DNA of 64,000 bases from positions 19,042,088-19,106,087 of the forward strand of contig BRKX01000018.1 of NCBI GenBank assembly GCA_026008535.1. The letters are read 5' to 3'. This stretch comes from Perilla frutescens (lineage: Eukaryota; Streptophyta; Magnoliopsida; Lamiales; Lamiaceae). Shown here in pieces: positions 33,216-45,761 of the stretch; positions within the stretch are counted from its first letter, which is position 1, and the number at the start of each line of letters is the position of its first letter. A model generated the notes under the pieces. The model saw nothing but the letters and a program-made list of their open reading frames with translations, did not search any database and had not been told where the DNA came from. Both the position numbers and the translations under genes were made by a program.

Positions 33216-34000
33216 TAAATCTCAAAGATAAACAACGGAATGAAAAAAAGGGAATATAATTGACTTGATCGGCTCGGTTTTCAGATCTTGTGCCTTTCTC
33301 CCCGTGTTGAGATACTGAAGCCATTGCAACCGACAAGAGGCGGTGCATAATTTTTTTATATAGAATTTAAACATCGATAAAACTAAGGCTGGAGGGAGGG
33401 AGGCTGAGATAGAGAGAGACCGACGGGAGAGACTGCAGTGACAGAGAACAGCGGCAGAAGGTTGTTTCCAGTGAGAGATAGTGAAAGAGAGAGCTTTTTT
33501 TTTTACATAGTAGGTGACAGAGACGAAAGAGAGGGAGTGATTGTTGTGTGTGTTTAAATTCCAAACCCTAATAATAAATATTCCATTTTGCATGTTGAAT
33601 TGTCATGGGTATGTACATATATTGTAAGGAATTGTAAACTTTTTCAGATATTGTGGGACCATGTGAATAATTTGGAGGTAAAGTAAGTACAAATTGCCGA
33701 CAAAACTCCCATCTTAAATCTTACCCAATTACCGTAATTTTAAATTATATTGCCTATATATATTTTTAACCCTAAATTTTTATAGAATTTTCCATCTACA
33801 ACCTCAAATTAATTTAGAATCGAAATATAAAAACTATCAATTTAAAATCTGAAAAATTATGTATTCCAATTTTCTTATTTTAAATAAATTATTTATTAAA
33901 TTTAATTAAATCATTAATAAAAAAATTATTGAAAATTAATATAAAAATATTATTTTTGGAGTCTTACATTGATAGTTTTCACCTTTTAAGTCTTGGCGAA
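33216..34000. other. Intergenic
   Basis: No convincing gene is seen. 33380-33560 is GA-rich on the plus strand (CT-rich on the minus strand), giving open frames of low complexity that look like a UTR or promoter tract, not protein. Confidence 0.45.
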
Positions 34001-34408
34001 AACTTGCATGCACTAGATGTATATAAGTTTATATCAGACGGTTAACGCGTTGATTGAGTCAAATACAAGTCAACGCGTGTTGATCCGGTCAACCCATAAA
34101 AAAGAAAAATGGTGAAACAAGTGATACTTTTTTAGGTTACAAATGATACTTTTCGAATTTTGAGTGATACATTTTAGTGTTACAGTTGATACTAATTTTG
34201 AGATTTTTCCTATCTGATACTTTTTAAGGATACGAGTGATACTTTTGAGTTATTGAGTAATACTTTTTAGTCTTATAGTTGATACTGATTTTGAAATATT
34301 TATATTTTGTGGGTTGATCAGTCAACGCGCGTTTTCCGATTTGATCAATGATCGATCAACGCATTAACCTAATCAACGCGTCTGATGATGCACCTAGTGC
34401 CCACAAGT
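34001..34408. mobile_element. MITE, GTTGACC/AAAGTATCACT family, copy 2 (inverted)
   Basis: The ends are AACTTGCATGCACTAGATGT and, inverted, AACTTGTGGGCACTAGGTGC. It aligns in reverse orientation to 21430-21840, including the internal GTGATACTTTTTA words and the GTCAACCC block. Confidence 0.7.
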
Positions 34409-35245
34409 TCTTCTCTTAAGTCTTAAATTGATAGATAATTATCTTTCAAGTAATGAATGATAAAACTATATAAATTTTCTACAAGATCAAATTTTATTTG
34501 ATTGTAATTAGGAAAATAAAAATGTAATTTGAATGATCCACTTTGTTTTTATAATTTGTCTCGAAAAAAAAACATAATCATTTTTTTAGTGGAATATGTA
34601 GTGGATTAGTTTGACTTGTATACATCACCTGCTGCTGCTAACAATTATGAGGGTGTCATATAGTAATAAATAGAATTTTTAAATACTTCGTAAAACTGAA
34701 TATTTTATATATTTCCCATATATTCAGTGCATTAAGTCTGTCACCCAAGCGGTCGAGCCTCTTGGAAAAAAAAGGAAAATGTATTTCATGACTAAGAATT
34801 CTTATCAACAATTCTTATAAGAAACAGCAGCCAGGATACACATCAAGCTCTTGATTTTGACTGCTAAAGAATAGCATATTTCCTATTTTCATTATCAGCG
34901 ATGTCAAAATAATTTACATTTTTAGAGACATCCAATTTATGAGTCCTTGCTTGTTCTTGCTATTTCACATTCTTCGTTAAACTCATCTGCTCCATTATTC
35001 ATAGCAACTGAGCTGAAAGATACAGCCTGATGATTCAACTGCAGCAGTTGGAGCAACTTGAGCAATGTAGTAGCTGCATGTGTTGTTTTGCCTATACATG
35101 CAGAGAGAGAGGAGCTAATTAAGTAAATGTAATGATCATAAATGCCATAAAAACAAGTGTGTGGTTTACTAACAGTACCTTGTTAATAAAGTCTCATGCA
35201 GAGAAATTAACCACACAACAGCCACCAAAGGACCATGATTCTTCT
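34409..35245. other. 3' flank of CDC6
   Basis: AT-rich. No separate gene is seen. The part next to 35245 probably includes the CDC6 3' UTR on the minus strand. Confidence 0.45.
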
Positions 35246-38200
35246 TCAAATAATCACTGTAGAGTGCAGACAGTTGCGGAAGAATCGAACTCCCTGTTCC
35301 CAACAATATCGTGATCATGAAGAAATTAAGGTGCATATCTCTCACACTCACAGATACGCAAATGAATATTGACATGATTAGCATACCTGCAGTGCAAAAG
35401 CAATGTCTGCTCCATCAACCTTTAATGTCACTCTTCTTAGCTTATCTTCTCGTGATTGTCCTAGTTTAAGAATTCCCTGCAATTTTATCACGTTGATAAA
35501 TTAATCCAGTATCTAGTCTAGTGAAAATGATCCATTTCCATGGGAATAATAATATAGATAATTTTTTATTTGCATTATCATGCATGAATAGTTTTACCTG
35601 GTCGTCTAGCACCCTGCACATACTTGAAAGTTCCACAATACCAACCGGAGGGATCAAAGTTGATTTACAAACATCCACGTAATATTTATTCAACTGCACC
35701 CATAGAAAGAGTGTCATTTAGTATCCCAACATCAGAAAGGTTGATGTTTGCTCTAAAAATTGGTAGAAACCACACCTCGCCCAGAGTTGTGTCCTTCTTT
35801 CCCCCTCGAAAAAGCTTCACAGCCGAGCAAACTATGATCTGAGGAAACAGCTATCATTAAAAATGCATATAGATATTTAAAGAAACATATGAATTAATGG
35901 TTGAGATGTCTATTCGTAGCTAGTAAAATGACTGGTGATTAACTGGAATCCGAAGCATGAAATAGAATTGTCTTCACTGTAAAGATATATCCTACCTGTT
36001 GATGTTGGGGCAGAGACAAAACTGTGTCTACTATGGGTGATTTATACACCTTTGATAATGCAGCAGCAACATGATCTATTCTGACCTGTAAAAGTTACCA
36101 AACCTTTTAAGAGACAATTGAAATCATCTACATGAAATGGAAGAAAGGTTTCAACAATTTCAGTTTGGCAGGATAAAATGCTAGACAAACTTTCTTGGAA
36201 ATAAAAAGACCAAATTTGACAGGGAGAAGAGTAACTTCTCGTATCATTGTGATCAGAGCAAAATAAATAGCTTTCAGGCAGCATAACCCAGATTGTAACA
36301 TCAAATTAGAGAACAAAGGAGATAGTTAAGAAATAGATATTCACGATGGTTTTGTCAAGCACTGTAGTATAGAAAACAGAGTTAAATATATAAGAATGGT
36401 TTACCGTATTATAAGCTAAATTATCAACTTTTTAATACGCCTAGTAATCTGACCTTGCAATATTCGTAATAAAAAAAACTTGCATATAAAAAAAGAGGAA
36501 GCTAATTAGATAATAATGCTTACCATGTTATTTGCTCGATTAGGCACCATGTCACATGCAGCAGGCTTCTGTTGATTTTCAATCCCATCCAATGTTGATG
36601 CCATAGAGTCACTTATTAGAATTTGAATAGCACTCCTGAAACAGCAGATTGAACAATTCTTGTTATTGGGGTCCAAGGTGGACAGAAGCACATGTTCCTC
36701 ATAGTAACTTAATCCATTTTTCAAAGGGAGTGGCACATGTGCATTCATGTTAAACCTAATAATAAAAATATTAACCTGCACACTGCAAGAGCCTTTCTCA
36801 TATCTCCAGAAGCTGAAGCAACTTTCTGCAGCAATAGAAGCACCTCATTCAGAATATTCACAAGACATGTCAAACTGACCCTTATTGGCACCAGAGAAGG
36901 AGCTAGGAAACTAAAAAGAGAGACTTAAAAGAGAACCACATAATCTTGTGTTCCAGAGAAAAAGAAATTGAGCTCACCCTGGCACAGAGTTCCAGTGCTT
37001 GTGGCTGGAAGACAGTATAGGGAAGTGCCTGTCAAAATTGCGGTTATTTTAGAAATTAGAATGACATGATATTTATCCAATCAAAACAAATTCATAAATA
37101 TGAGATCTCAGAAAATACTTCTTTAGACCATTGCTGATGAGATGAGATTTGAGGAATGTTCTTTTTTACTTTTTTTTTCCTTCCATTTCTTTTAAGCTAA
37201 TTCCATTTATTTGCTTAGAGATGCTTAAAATCAGGGTGTGCCGAGAACTTGTTAGTCAAAAAAAGTGCACACAAGAGCCTTCAATCAACTTGATCGCAGA
37301 AGGTCAACTGATGTTTCAGATTTGCCTTCATCATTCAGAAGTATGACACTCATGTATCCATGACATTCAGTGGTGTCTTGGTACAAAGTTCAGATACCAT
37401 TTTATGATATAATAATAATGCTCAAGCAGCAACTAACCTGCTTATCCAGCTACATAAAATATAAAGGCTTACCGTTAATCTTTCTTGAAGAATAGAGATG
37501 ATCTGATCCTTGGAGTAGGCACAAAAGGTTATTACCGTAGGTTTACCTAGAAAACATATAATAAATCAAACAAAAGCTGGAAAATTTATAACAACTCTAT
37601 ATAAAGTACAAGCAAAAGAGAGAGAACTAAAACAAAAATTCACTCGTAAGCTAAAACTGAAATTAAGTATATTCTCCAAAGGATGAGGTTACAACAACCG
37701 AGTATATGAGAAACCACTAAACTGGATATCCGTTTTACTGTAGGAAATCCTTTAGTTTAAATTTGGTTGGAAGGATTACGGATCCATTTGAAGTCACTGG
37801 TAACCAAGTAGATTTGGAATCCACTATTATCATTTTGAAAATTCCCAAGTGATTTGGTGGATTGGAAATACACTTGAATTTTGGGTGGATTTCAAGTACA
37901 TAAAACATTCATTTTAAAACCTTGAATTTCAAACCCCACAAGCCTGACACAACTTTAGGAGGAAAATACAAAATCAATGACTGTTCTCGAGAGTAGTTGT
38001 AAGGATCAGAAAAGCTACTCGGGCTCAAGGAAAATATTCATGTCTTGCGATCTGGAATAACTATTCAGAAAAAAGATTTCAGTAGATCTTCATAATTACA
38101 TGAAGGACTAAAGAGTCCAAATAAGGAGAGATTTCTCTTCCTCAATGTTTGGGAAGAAAAAACAGATGCGGCCAGAGAGAATACCATCAGCAGATACTAG

Positions 38201-40432
38201 AAATTAACTGATTCAGTACAAGCACTCACAACTTAAAGATTGCAGTTTTGGGATAAACCTATCGGCCAAATCAATAGCATTAGCAACCCCTGCATATACA
38301 AGTTAAAGAAATTAAAACCAATTATGAGGGTGATCAACCTTAAAACTTCAACCTGCTAAGGTCTGTTTATCATACCTATCAAAATACACCTCGAGAATGG
38401 CATAGTTGTTAGCATGAAAAGATCATGAAGCACAGCTCGGTCTTTGGTTATCAAATAATCCAACTCATCAGCTATAACCAATCTGTTAGCCATTATTGAA
38501 GTATTAAGCGAGTTAAGAAACAATAGAATTCACTAAACATCACTGTCTCTCCTACTCGGGCCACTAAAGACTTACAGTACAAAAAATAAGTTGTGCAAAA
38601 CGGGAACTATCCATGCCTTAAGATTAAGGGACAAGAATATTGGTACATGAAACTCACATCATCTTCATGCCAGGTTCTTGCTTCTGAGAATACAAGTTGT
38701 GAAGCTGCTCCAAAGATGATGTACAACGACTAGGTTTCTTCTCGGAATGATTTTTTCCAATAATCTATAAGAGCACAGTGTTAATGCTGTGTGATCTTGG
38801 TTTGAAATCATACATATATAACATCAACATACCTTGCCGAAAATCTCACTCGTGGTTGCAAGAGAAGTGCAATTGATGGATAATACATCTGGAGACTGCA
38901 CACCTTCCTGGTTCCCAGGGAAAAGAAAACTCACATGACTGTTACCAAGATGAAAAACAATGTCTGGATAGTAGGAGAAGCATAAATTGATCATAAATGG
39001 AACATCCAATGTACATGATCTCAAATTCATTCCCTAATCAGATTCAAAGGAAAAGCTCATTTTGGTTCCTAATTCATTAAAAGAAAAAAATTTGGAACTG
39101 AAGTCACATTTATTCAAGGAAATGTACAGAATGGATTTGTTAACCAACTAGCCAAGTCGGAGCAAAAAGCTGAAAGCCTGAATTGCACTTTATATTAACA
39201 AAAAATGAAAAAATGTTGGCATATGAAAACACAAGAGATCAAGTATCGCACTCGCCAGTTTCATTTAGGCAACTAAAAATCCTAACAACCCTGTCATTTT
39301 ATAAAGCTCCCCCTAGGCACTGAACTATTGCATAAAATGTTTATCATAATGCAACAAAGATCTCATCAGGTACCCTGACAACGCATTCAAATTCTTGCTT
39401 GGCAGCACAAACTTCAGTTAGACATTGAATTGATAGCATCAGATAACTATATTTTTTTAGTGCAACCATTAGATTGCCAAGAAAACGATGAAACACAGGA
39501 TAAACTTATGGCGAAATAAATATCATGTTAGTCGAATTTTCTGTGTAACTTAAGATCAACCAATTTTAGATGCTACAAGGATTAGTACCTCATTTGCCCA
39601 ATCGACAAGCATCGCTTTTACTTTTTCCATTGACAGTGTCTTTCCAGTTCCTGGGCATCCACAGACATACAAACTTCCAGCCTTCTCTTCCTTGATGCAT
39701 TTCTTGCAGAAATCCAAGATCCGATTCTGTTCTAATTCACGGCAGACAACATTCGTTGGGGCAGTTGATACATGTAGTGCCTCATTAACAGCTCTCAGTT
39801 GCTTCGCCTCTACTAGCATGTATTTAACCAAGTAAGAACTAACCAATCCGAAATAAGTCATTACCTATGCCTTCCTGAAATGTTTATGTACTAACATAAT
39901 ACCATGATAAATATTAAACAACACTTGCCTCTTGGATCCCAAGTCGGTCTCTTGATAATATCCTCAGATAATCCATTTTTCTGAGGTGATCCACTCAAAT
40001 TCAATGATGATTTCAGGCATTTCCGAATCACCTGTTGCGATAGGTAAAACTCCTTAGTGAAATTTAAGACTAACTGAAGATTTCTCAAACCCAGATTCTG
40101 ATGAAAACAACTAGTGTCATATTGGTTTAAGAACATAATATAATCTCTAAATTTAGTCACCATCCACAATCAAACAACCGTAACCCATTAAAACACAAAA
40201 TTGGGAGAGTTGATAATAACAGCGAGATTGATAGAGTGAGTGAGCTCACATCGATCTTCGGGGAGCTATTAGGGCTGCCCTCTTTGCACAGTCGGGGAGA
40301 TTTACGCAGCGGTGATACGATTGTGGCATCCAAATCGGATCTCAGCCGAGTTTTTCTAGGAGTAGCGGCAACTCCGGTCTCGGAAGTCATATCTGCCGGC
40401 GGTGATGGGCGGCGAGCAGCGACGGTCGGCAT
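35246..40432 (-). CDS. CDC6: CDC6, DNA replication licensing ATPase (16 exons)
   Basis: CDC6 is an AAA+ ATPase that joins the origin recognition complex in G1 and helps load the MCM helicase in the nucleus. Exons (minus, 5' to 3'): 40250-40432, 39929-40031, 39589-39812, 38833-38907, 38658-38764, 38376-38482, 38230-38289, 37473-37546, 36978-37028, 36776-36825, 36524-36635, 35996-36085, 35776-35838, 35598-35693, 35387-35476, 35246-35293. They total 1533 nt with all phases joining: 510 aa, the usual plant length. Walker A is GCPGTGKT (residues 147-154), Walker B IADELDYL (about 234-241), followed by a GVANAIDLADRF sensor-like stretch and a winged-helix C-terminus ending RFFRNCLHSTVII. The N-terminus carries TPRKTRLR and SPLRKSPR, likely CDK phosphorylation sites. 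Intron 2 uses a GC donor (AG|GCAAGT). Paired E2F sites lie upstream. It looks intact. Confidence 0.95.
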
Positions 40433-40525
40433 ATCTGCTTGAGATTGCTGCGTGAAGCTGTAGAAATTGATAAAAATGTTGAAGAATGTGAAAGTGGAGT
40501 TGAGGCTGTGATAGAGCGTGCGTAG

Positions 40526-40600
40526 TATATATGCTGGTGTATAAATGCTTAATACGGCGGGAAATTATTGTAATGGCGGGAAAGCATTAAAATGGCGGGG
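40526..40600 (-). promoter_or_regulatory. CDC6 promoter with E2F sites and TATA-like box
   Basis: Two exact copies of GGCGGGAAA (TTTCCCGCC on the gene strand) lie at 40556-40564 and 40575-40583. A third, weaker GGCGGGG is at 40594-40600. They are 125-165 bases upstream of the CDC6 start. TTTCCCGCC is the plant E2F site, and CDC6 is a known E2F target, so S-phase expression is expected. A TATATAT at 40526-40532 could serve as TATA box. Confidence 0.75.
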
Positions 40601-40789
40601 GTGGGTGTTTCAGAATCCGACCGGGTAATTTTTTTTTTTAATGACCGGGTAAAATATTGGTCCACTTGGTTTCTTTACACTTTAATGAAAAACTCTCATA
40701 ATAATAATAATAATAATAATATAATTAATCTGTTTCTTTCATTAATTTGGTACAAATCATTTGTTTTTATGGGTTTGGAAATTCATATA

Positions 40790-40832
<43 letters not shown>
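40601..40832. repeat. AAT and TA microsatellites
   Basis: An AAT run lies at about 40698-40721 and a TA run at about 40787-40828. No gene is seen. The TA run abuts the element that starts at about 40833. Confidence 0.7.
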
Positions 40833-40835
<3 letters not shown>

Positions 40836-41899
40836 CAAATAGGAACATAAATCCTGTGTGGAAATAGGAATGAATATTAGCCATAAGATTTGATTTTTTT
40901 GAGGGCCAAGATTCGTCCTTATTAGGAAGGAAGATTGCAATTTTTAATTAACTTAATTAGTGAATGGTTATACTTGTAATTGACATTTTTATGTCCATAT
41001 CCAACCCACAATTTTAGGAATTTACCATAATCCTTTATTTTCGATTATGGGGGCTTTTAATTAGTTGGACGGTTTTTTCCCAATTTTAATGCAACAAGAT
41101 TATTTCCATAATGAGTCAACTAACACAAGAGGGTTTTCCCTAATCCAATAAATGCGTTTCGGATTAAAGATTAAAAAACGTTAGGTTTTGTTTATTAGGC
41201 ATGGGAGGATGAAGCGCTTTATTCATTATTGTCACACTTTTGCTATCCGCCATATTATTATTTGCTAACTAATGAAATGGAATTTGCTAATTCAGAACTT
41301 TAATGTAAGAATTGAACTTTAATTGTCAAATAACAAATGACTTTATTCAGATTAGCGAAGTTTTGTGTATATATTAGCGAATTGTTCAGCTATAACTAGC
41401 AATTTTTTTACTACCACGAACAAAAACTACTTCATCAATCCTTGTCTAATTATTTATCCAACTCCTTCATTATTGTTGTTAAAATCTCTCTGATTATACA
41501 TGATTTGCTAACTAGTTTATCATTGTTTGCTAATCCAGAACCTATACGTAGTTCATGTACGTTGATGATTTTAATTTGTATGATTTATATAAGTTGTGTT
41601 AACTGTGATGCTCGAATTGTGTCGAATAAGATGTTTTTAAAGAGGGAGTCTTGTTCGTCGTTTTTTTTTTACTATTTGGTAGATAAGGATGATAATTTGA
41701 CATGTATTTTCTTGATTTTTGAATTTGATTACAGATGACATCTTATATTTTAATTCCAATTTGAAATAGCATACAAGTGTATTTAATAGTTTTTTAGTAT
41801 GATGATGGATGTGAACTTGGACTTCATTATTGAGTTCTCACATGCTTATTATCATTTAAATATTTTGTTATTTACAACACATATGTTTGCTAGTTATGA

Positions 41900-43035
41900 G
41901 CAAATAATTTGCTCACAAACTAAAAAAAATCACTAATCACCATAACATATGTATTACAAATGCCAAAATTAACTACTTTATAGATGTTTACTACACACAT
42001 ATATTTGCTAGTTACAGTAAAATAATTTGTTAACATATAAAACAAAATATATTTTGTATTTTAACGGAGGACCATTCGCATATTGATCTGTACATGCTAC
42101 ATCTTCTGGAATATCATCAAGATTATCTGCACCATAAGCTGCAGATAATTGCTAACATATGCAGATTTATTTGCTAACATAAAAATTAGCTAACATATGT
42201 AGATTTATTTGCTAACAAGATACATTTATTTGCTAATGAAGACCAGATTGTTTGCTAATTGTCTTTTTCTACCCTTCATTGCGAATGTTACCCACATCAT
42301 GAGCTTCATTTAACGGAAGACCATTCGCATGTTGATATGCACCTGCTACATCTTCTGGAATATCACCAAAATTATCTGCACCATAAGCTGCAGATAATTG
42401 CTAACATATGCAGATTTATTTGCTAATATAAAAATTAGCTAACATATGCAGATTTATTTGCTAACAAGATAAATTTATTTGTTAATGAAGACCAGATTGT
42501 TTGCTAATTGTGTTCAACAAAATACCAATTGCTATAAGTTTCATTCAGATTTCCTATTAGAACAAATAATTTTTCTAATACTGTCCAAATCAATTGCCCT
42601 TCTATATTCAGCTTCAAAGTATATCAATTTTATAACAAAAAAAAATTAGCTAACATATGCAGATTTATTTGCTAACAATACTCATTTATTTGCTAATAAA
42701 GAGCATATAGTGTGCTAAATATATTCAAACATATAACAATTGCTATCAGCTTCAGCCATATTTCCTAATAGAACATATAAGTTTGCAAATACTACCCAAA
42801 TAAATTGTTATTCTCTTTGAAAAAAATTAATCAACAAACTGCCCTTCTATACTCAGCTTCAAATTGTAGCAATTTTGGTTAATATAAAAATTAGCTAACA
42901 TATGCAGATTTATTTGCTAACAATATACATTTATTTGCTAATAAAGGCTAGATTGTTTGCTAACTGTATTCAACCAAATACCAATTGCTATCAGTTTCAT
43001 TCAGATTTGCTATTAGAACAAATAATTTTGCTAAT
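41900..43035. repeat. TTTGCTAAC repeat field with a 240-bp tandem duplication
   Basis: 42062-42262 and 42310-42511 are near copies (CATCTTCTGGAATATCA, ATCTGCACCATAAGCTGCAG and AGACCAGATTGTTTGCTAAT blocks). Partial copies follow at about 42635-42720 and 42880-43035. The word TTTGCTAA(C/T) recurs dozens of times across 41270-43035. Confidence 0.8.
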
Positions 43036-43550
43036 AATGTTCCCCCACGAAGAACTTGTCCAATTTCACCTCTTTTTTGAACACATGTGCACCATGCATC
43101 ATAGAAAACCCCCAAAAAAAACCAACAACATTCATATATTTAATCATCACTACTTTCAACCACTTTTCATCGAAAAATCCAGTAGAAATAATCATCGGCG
43201 CACCACAAAATAAGCAACTTCCATTAAAAAAAAACAAGTAGATCCCAAAGCAAGCATTGTCGTAACTTTTCCTTAAAACGGTAAAAACAAACAAAAAACC
43301 CATGATATTCATGTATTTTTGAATGACCAAAAAAAAAGAAACAGCAGAAATCCAGAACCAAAATAAAAAATACAAACTTCATCTGCAAAAAAAAGTGAAA
43401 AAAAAACACTTCAAGCAAAAACACATAAAAAAATACGGTTTGTTAGCAACCAAAGTGATAGGAAAATAAATGAAATTGCAATCACCTTCATAATCAAAAC
43501 CCCAATCGAGAATTGATAAACTAATATAGCATAAATATCAATTTCCATAC

Positions 43551-43584
43551 CTTTTCCACGATTCCTTTTAGTCCCGCCGGCCAT
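43551..43584 (-). CDS. Candidate first exon of an unidentified gene (fragment)
   Basis: On the minus strand ATG 43584 opens MAGGTKRNRGK and runs into a good donor (AAAAG|GTATGG at 43551/43550). It is preceded by about 270 bases of GC-rich, 5'-UTR-like sequence (43585-43860) that stands out from its AT-rich surroundings. I could not find later exons. It looks like a captured promoter and start of a host gene inside the TIR element, or the element's own decayed gene. Confidence 0.25.
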
Positions 43585-44020
43585 TTGGACGCGTTTTCAA
43601 CTTGATGTGAGAAACTAAAAGGGTTCCGGCGACTGTGTAGCTTGAAGACTGTCCGGAAGCCGCCGGATTTGTGAGTGGTTGTCGCCGATACACTAATTTT
43701 TGCAGTGGCAGTCGGCGTTCGACGAGTTGGAGGCGGTTCCGCTGCGGTTTTTCCCCCTAAAATTATTTTTGCGGCAAATGAAATCCATCCAAATCTATTG
43801 ATCGATTTGGCCGGTTAGCGTAATTAAGGGGGCGTGATTTTTGGGATTTTTACCCCAACCCGTTTTTACCCTTTCACATATAATATTGTATAATAATATT
43901 AAATATATTGCTATTTAGTCCCTAGAAATGAAATTGAATCTTGACCATTTATTTAGACTAGATCTATGGTTTAAGTTTGTTCCTATTTTCTACATGGGGG
44001 TGGTATCCATTTTAACCCAC

Positions 44021-44061
<41 letters not shown>

Positions 44062-44064
<3 letters not shown>

Positions 44065-44888
44065 TTTAGCTTTTAAAACATAATTAGGGCGGTAATGTGA
44101 CTTTTATAAAGCGTGGTTATAGTCTTATAGATGAAAATAAGTTAGATCGGACCTGAACTTTGACTTTGAAAACCCTAGTCTATTTCAAACTTAGAGCCTT
44201 TCAAACATCTATTTAAGCATACAAAAAAAATCATATTTTAATAAAATATAATAAGATAGACATATATAATGTATATTTTTATTGTCTAAGTAATAAATAA
44301 AATTAAGGATTTAGAGGTATGAGTAATTCTTATAGTTAAAATACATGTACAATATGTATTATATCTTTTATTTATTTAAATAGCAAATTATACTAATAAA
44401 ATTTGTAAAAATATATGCATATATATTCAATTAATCTAAAAAACATGATAGCTTATTATGTTTTACTAAATTTTTTAAAAGCCCAATTTTGACTTATTTA
44501 TGTAAATAGATCTTAACGTGTAGTTCGATCTATTTCCATCTTCAACGCATAGTAGTAGATCTGTAGTACTATTTCAATAACCAAAAATATCGAGAACCGT
44601 CGAGTATTCAATATCCCAATTCAATTTTATAATATTATATACACTGAATATGAAAGATTCCAAAATTAAAAGTTACTATAAGTAAAGAAATGCATGATAA
44701 TTTATAAATCGTAAACATTGCACGTAACTTATATATTAACGTAAAAAAAAGTATATAAGTGGCAAAACAAAAACTAATTTTGATCAGAACAATAATATGA
44801 CCATAATTTTACTCATACCTGATAAAAGTATGACTAAATTAACTATCTTTTTTAAATGACTTATATCCGAAAAACTTGCAAATATTTG
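44062..44888. other. AT-rich intergenic DNA
   Basis: I see no gene or clear repeat between the TA microsatellite and the copia target duplication. Confidence 0.5.
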
Positions 44889-44893
44889 ATTAT

Positions 44894-45077
44894 TGTTGTA
44901 AATATATCTAATAGATATATATGGTATGAGTGACGACCAAGTAACTATGGTATGAGTGACGACCAAATAACTAACCCTAAAACTCTAGCCCTTGTACTAT
45001 TATATATAGAGGTATTTGGTCTTCATATTAAATACACACAATTCATATTCTCTTTCGTCTCTCTCTTGTTTACAACA
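44894..45077 (+). repeat. Copia 5' LTR (184 bp)
   Basis: It holds a tandem duplication of GGTATGAGTGACGACCAA (26-bp unit) absent from the 3' LTR, and a TATATATAGAGG core promoter. The sequence after it (CGTTATCAGTACGAG) sits where the primer site should be but is not the usual initiator-Met site. Confidence 0.9.
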
Positions 45078-45364
45078 CGTTATCAGTACGAGTCTTCAAC
45101 CGATTGAGTGGATATTCGTGGTATACCCTAGGAAAGAATCGTATCTTTCCTACAAAGTAATCTCTAGATCAAAATTATAATATGACGTTTGATGATATGA
45201 TGTATTAGGTGATCTTCGAAAAAGGGATTTTTAATATTTTTTATGTGCATATTTTTATGCTTAAGGGATTTCCTTTGTATCATGTTTATTGACTTTAATA
45301 TATTATATCTGTTTTTCTTATTGTTATAATAATCGGTCTTTTTCGATTTAATCTTGAAAAATTA

Positions 45365-45715
45365 AATATTGATGCTATTCAAGTAGCACAAGTAATATTC
45401 ATGAAGAATATTACATTCAAGATCATAAATTGATGCTATTAAAGTAGCACAAGTAATATTCCTGAAGAATATTACATGCTCTAAAGAGCAAATAAACAAG
45501 TAATATTCATGAAGAATATTACATTCAAGATCATAAATTGATGTTATTAAAGTAGCACAAGTAATATTCCTGAAGAATAATACATGCTCTAAAGAGAAAA
45601 TAAACAAGTAATATTCATGAAAAATATTACATTCAAGATCATAAATTGATGCTATTAAAGTAGCACAAGTAATATTCCTGAAGAATATTACATGCTCTAA
45701 AGAGCAAATAAATTA
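45365..45715 (+). repeat. Leader repeats of the copia element (108-109 bp period)
   Basis: TTGATGCTATTAAAGTAGCA recurs at about 45369, 45430, 45538 and 45647. Each repeat carries the imperfect palindrome TAATATTC-ATGAAGAATATTA twice. They lie in the untranslated leader between LTR and gag. Confidence 0.85.
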
Positions 45716-45761
45716 AACACGTGGATAAGATATCCTTGATTCTTTGTGCAGAATTGCACGA

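Larger units (their letters stand above)
40833..44022. mobile_element. Probable TIR element inserted in a TA microsatellite
   Basis: The left end reads GTTCAAATAGGAAC ... TGTGTGGAAATAGGAA and the inverse of the right end GTTAAAATGGATACC ... ATGTAGAAAATAGGAA. The two are similar over about 45 bases, and both abut TA runs (40787-40828 and 44023-44061). The interior has a TTTGCTAAC repeat field and a GC-rich gene-like start on the minus strand near 43584. No transposase was recognised. Boundaries are approximate. Confidence 0.5.

Noticed and set aside
33222..33593. Ser/Leu-rich minus-strand frames of 123 and 65 aa
   Set aside because: They derive from a GA/CT-rich tract with no motif. More likely a UTR or simple-sequence region.
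35132..35384. Frames on both strands near the CDC6 3' end
   Set aside because: They overlap the last CDC6 exon (35246-35293) and its flanks, and only the exon reading RFFRNCL fits the gene.
43031..43424. Phe-rich minus-strand frames
   Set aside because: They result from A-rich plus-strand sequence (poly-Phe, poly-Lys codons), with no motif and no homology that I can see.
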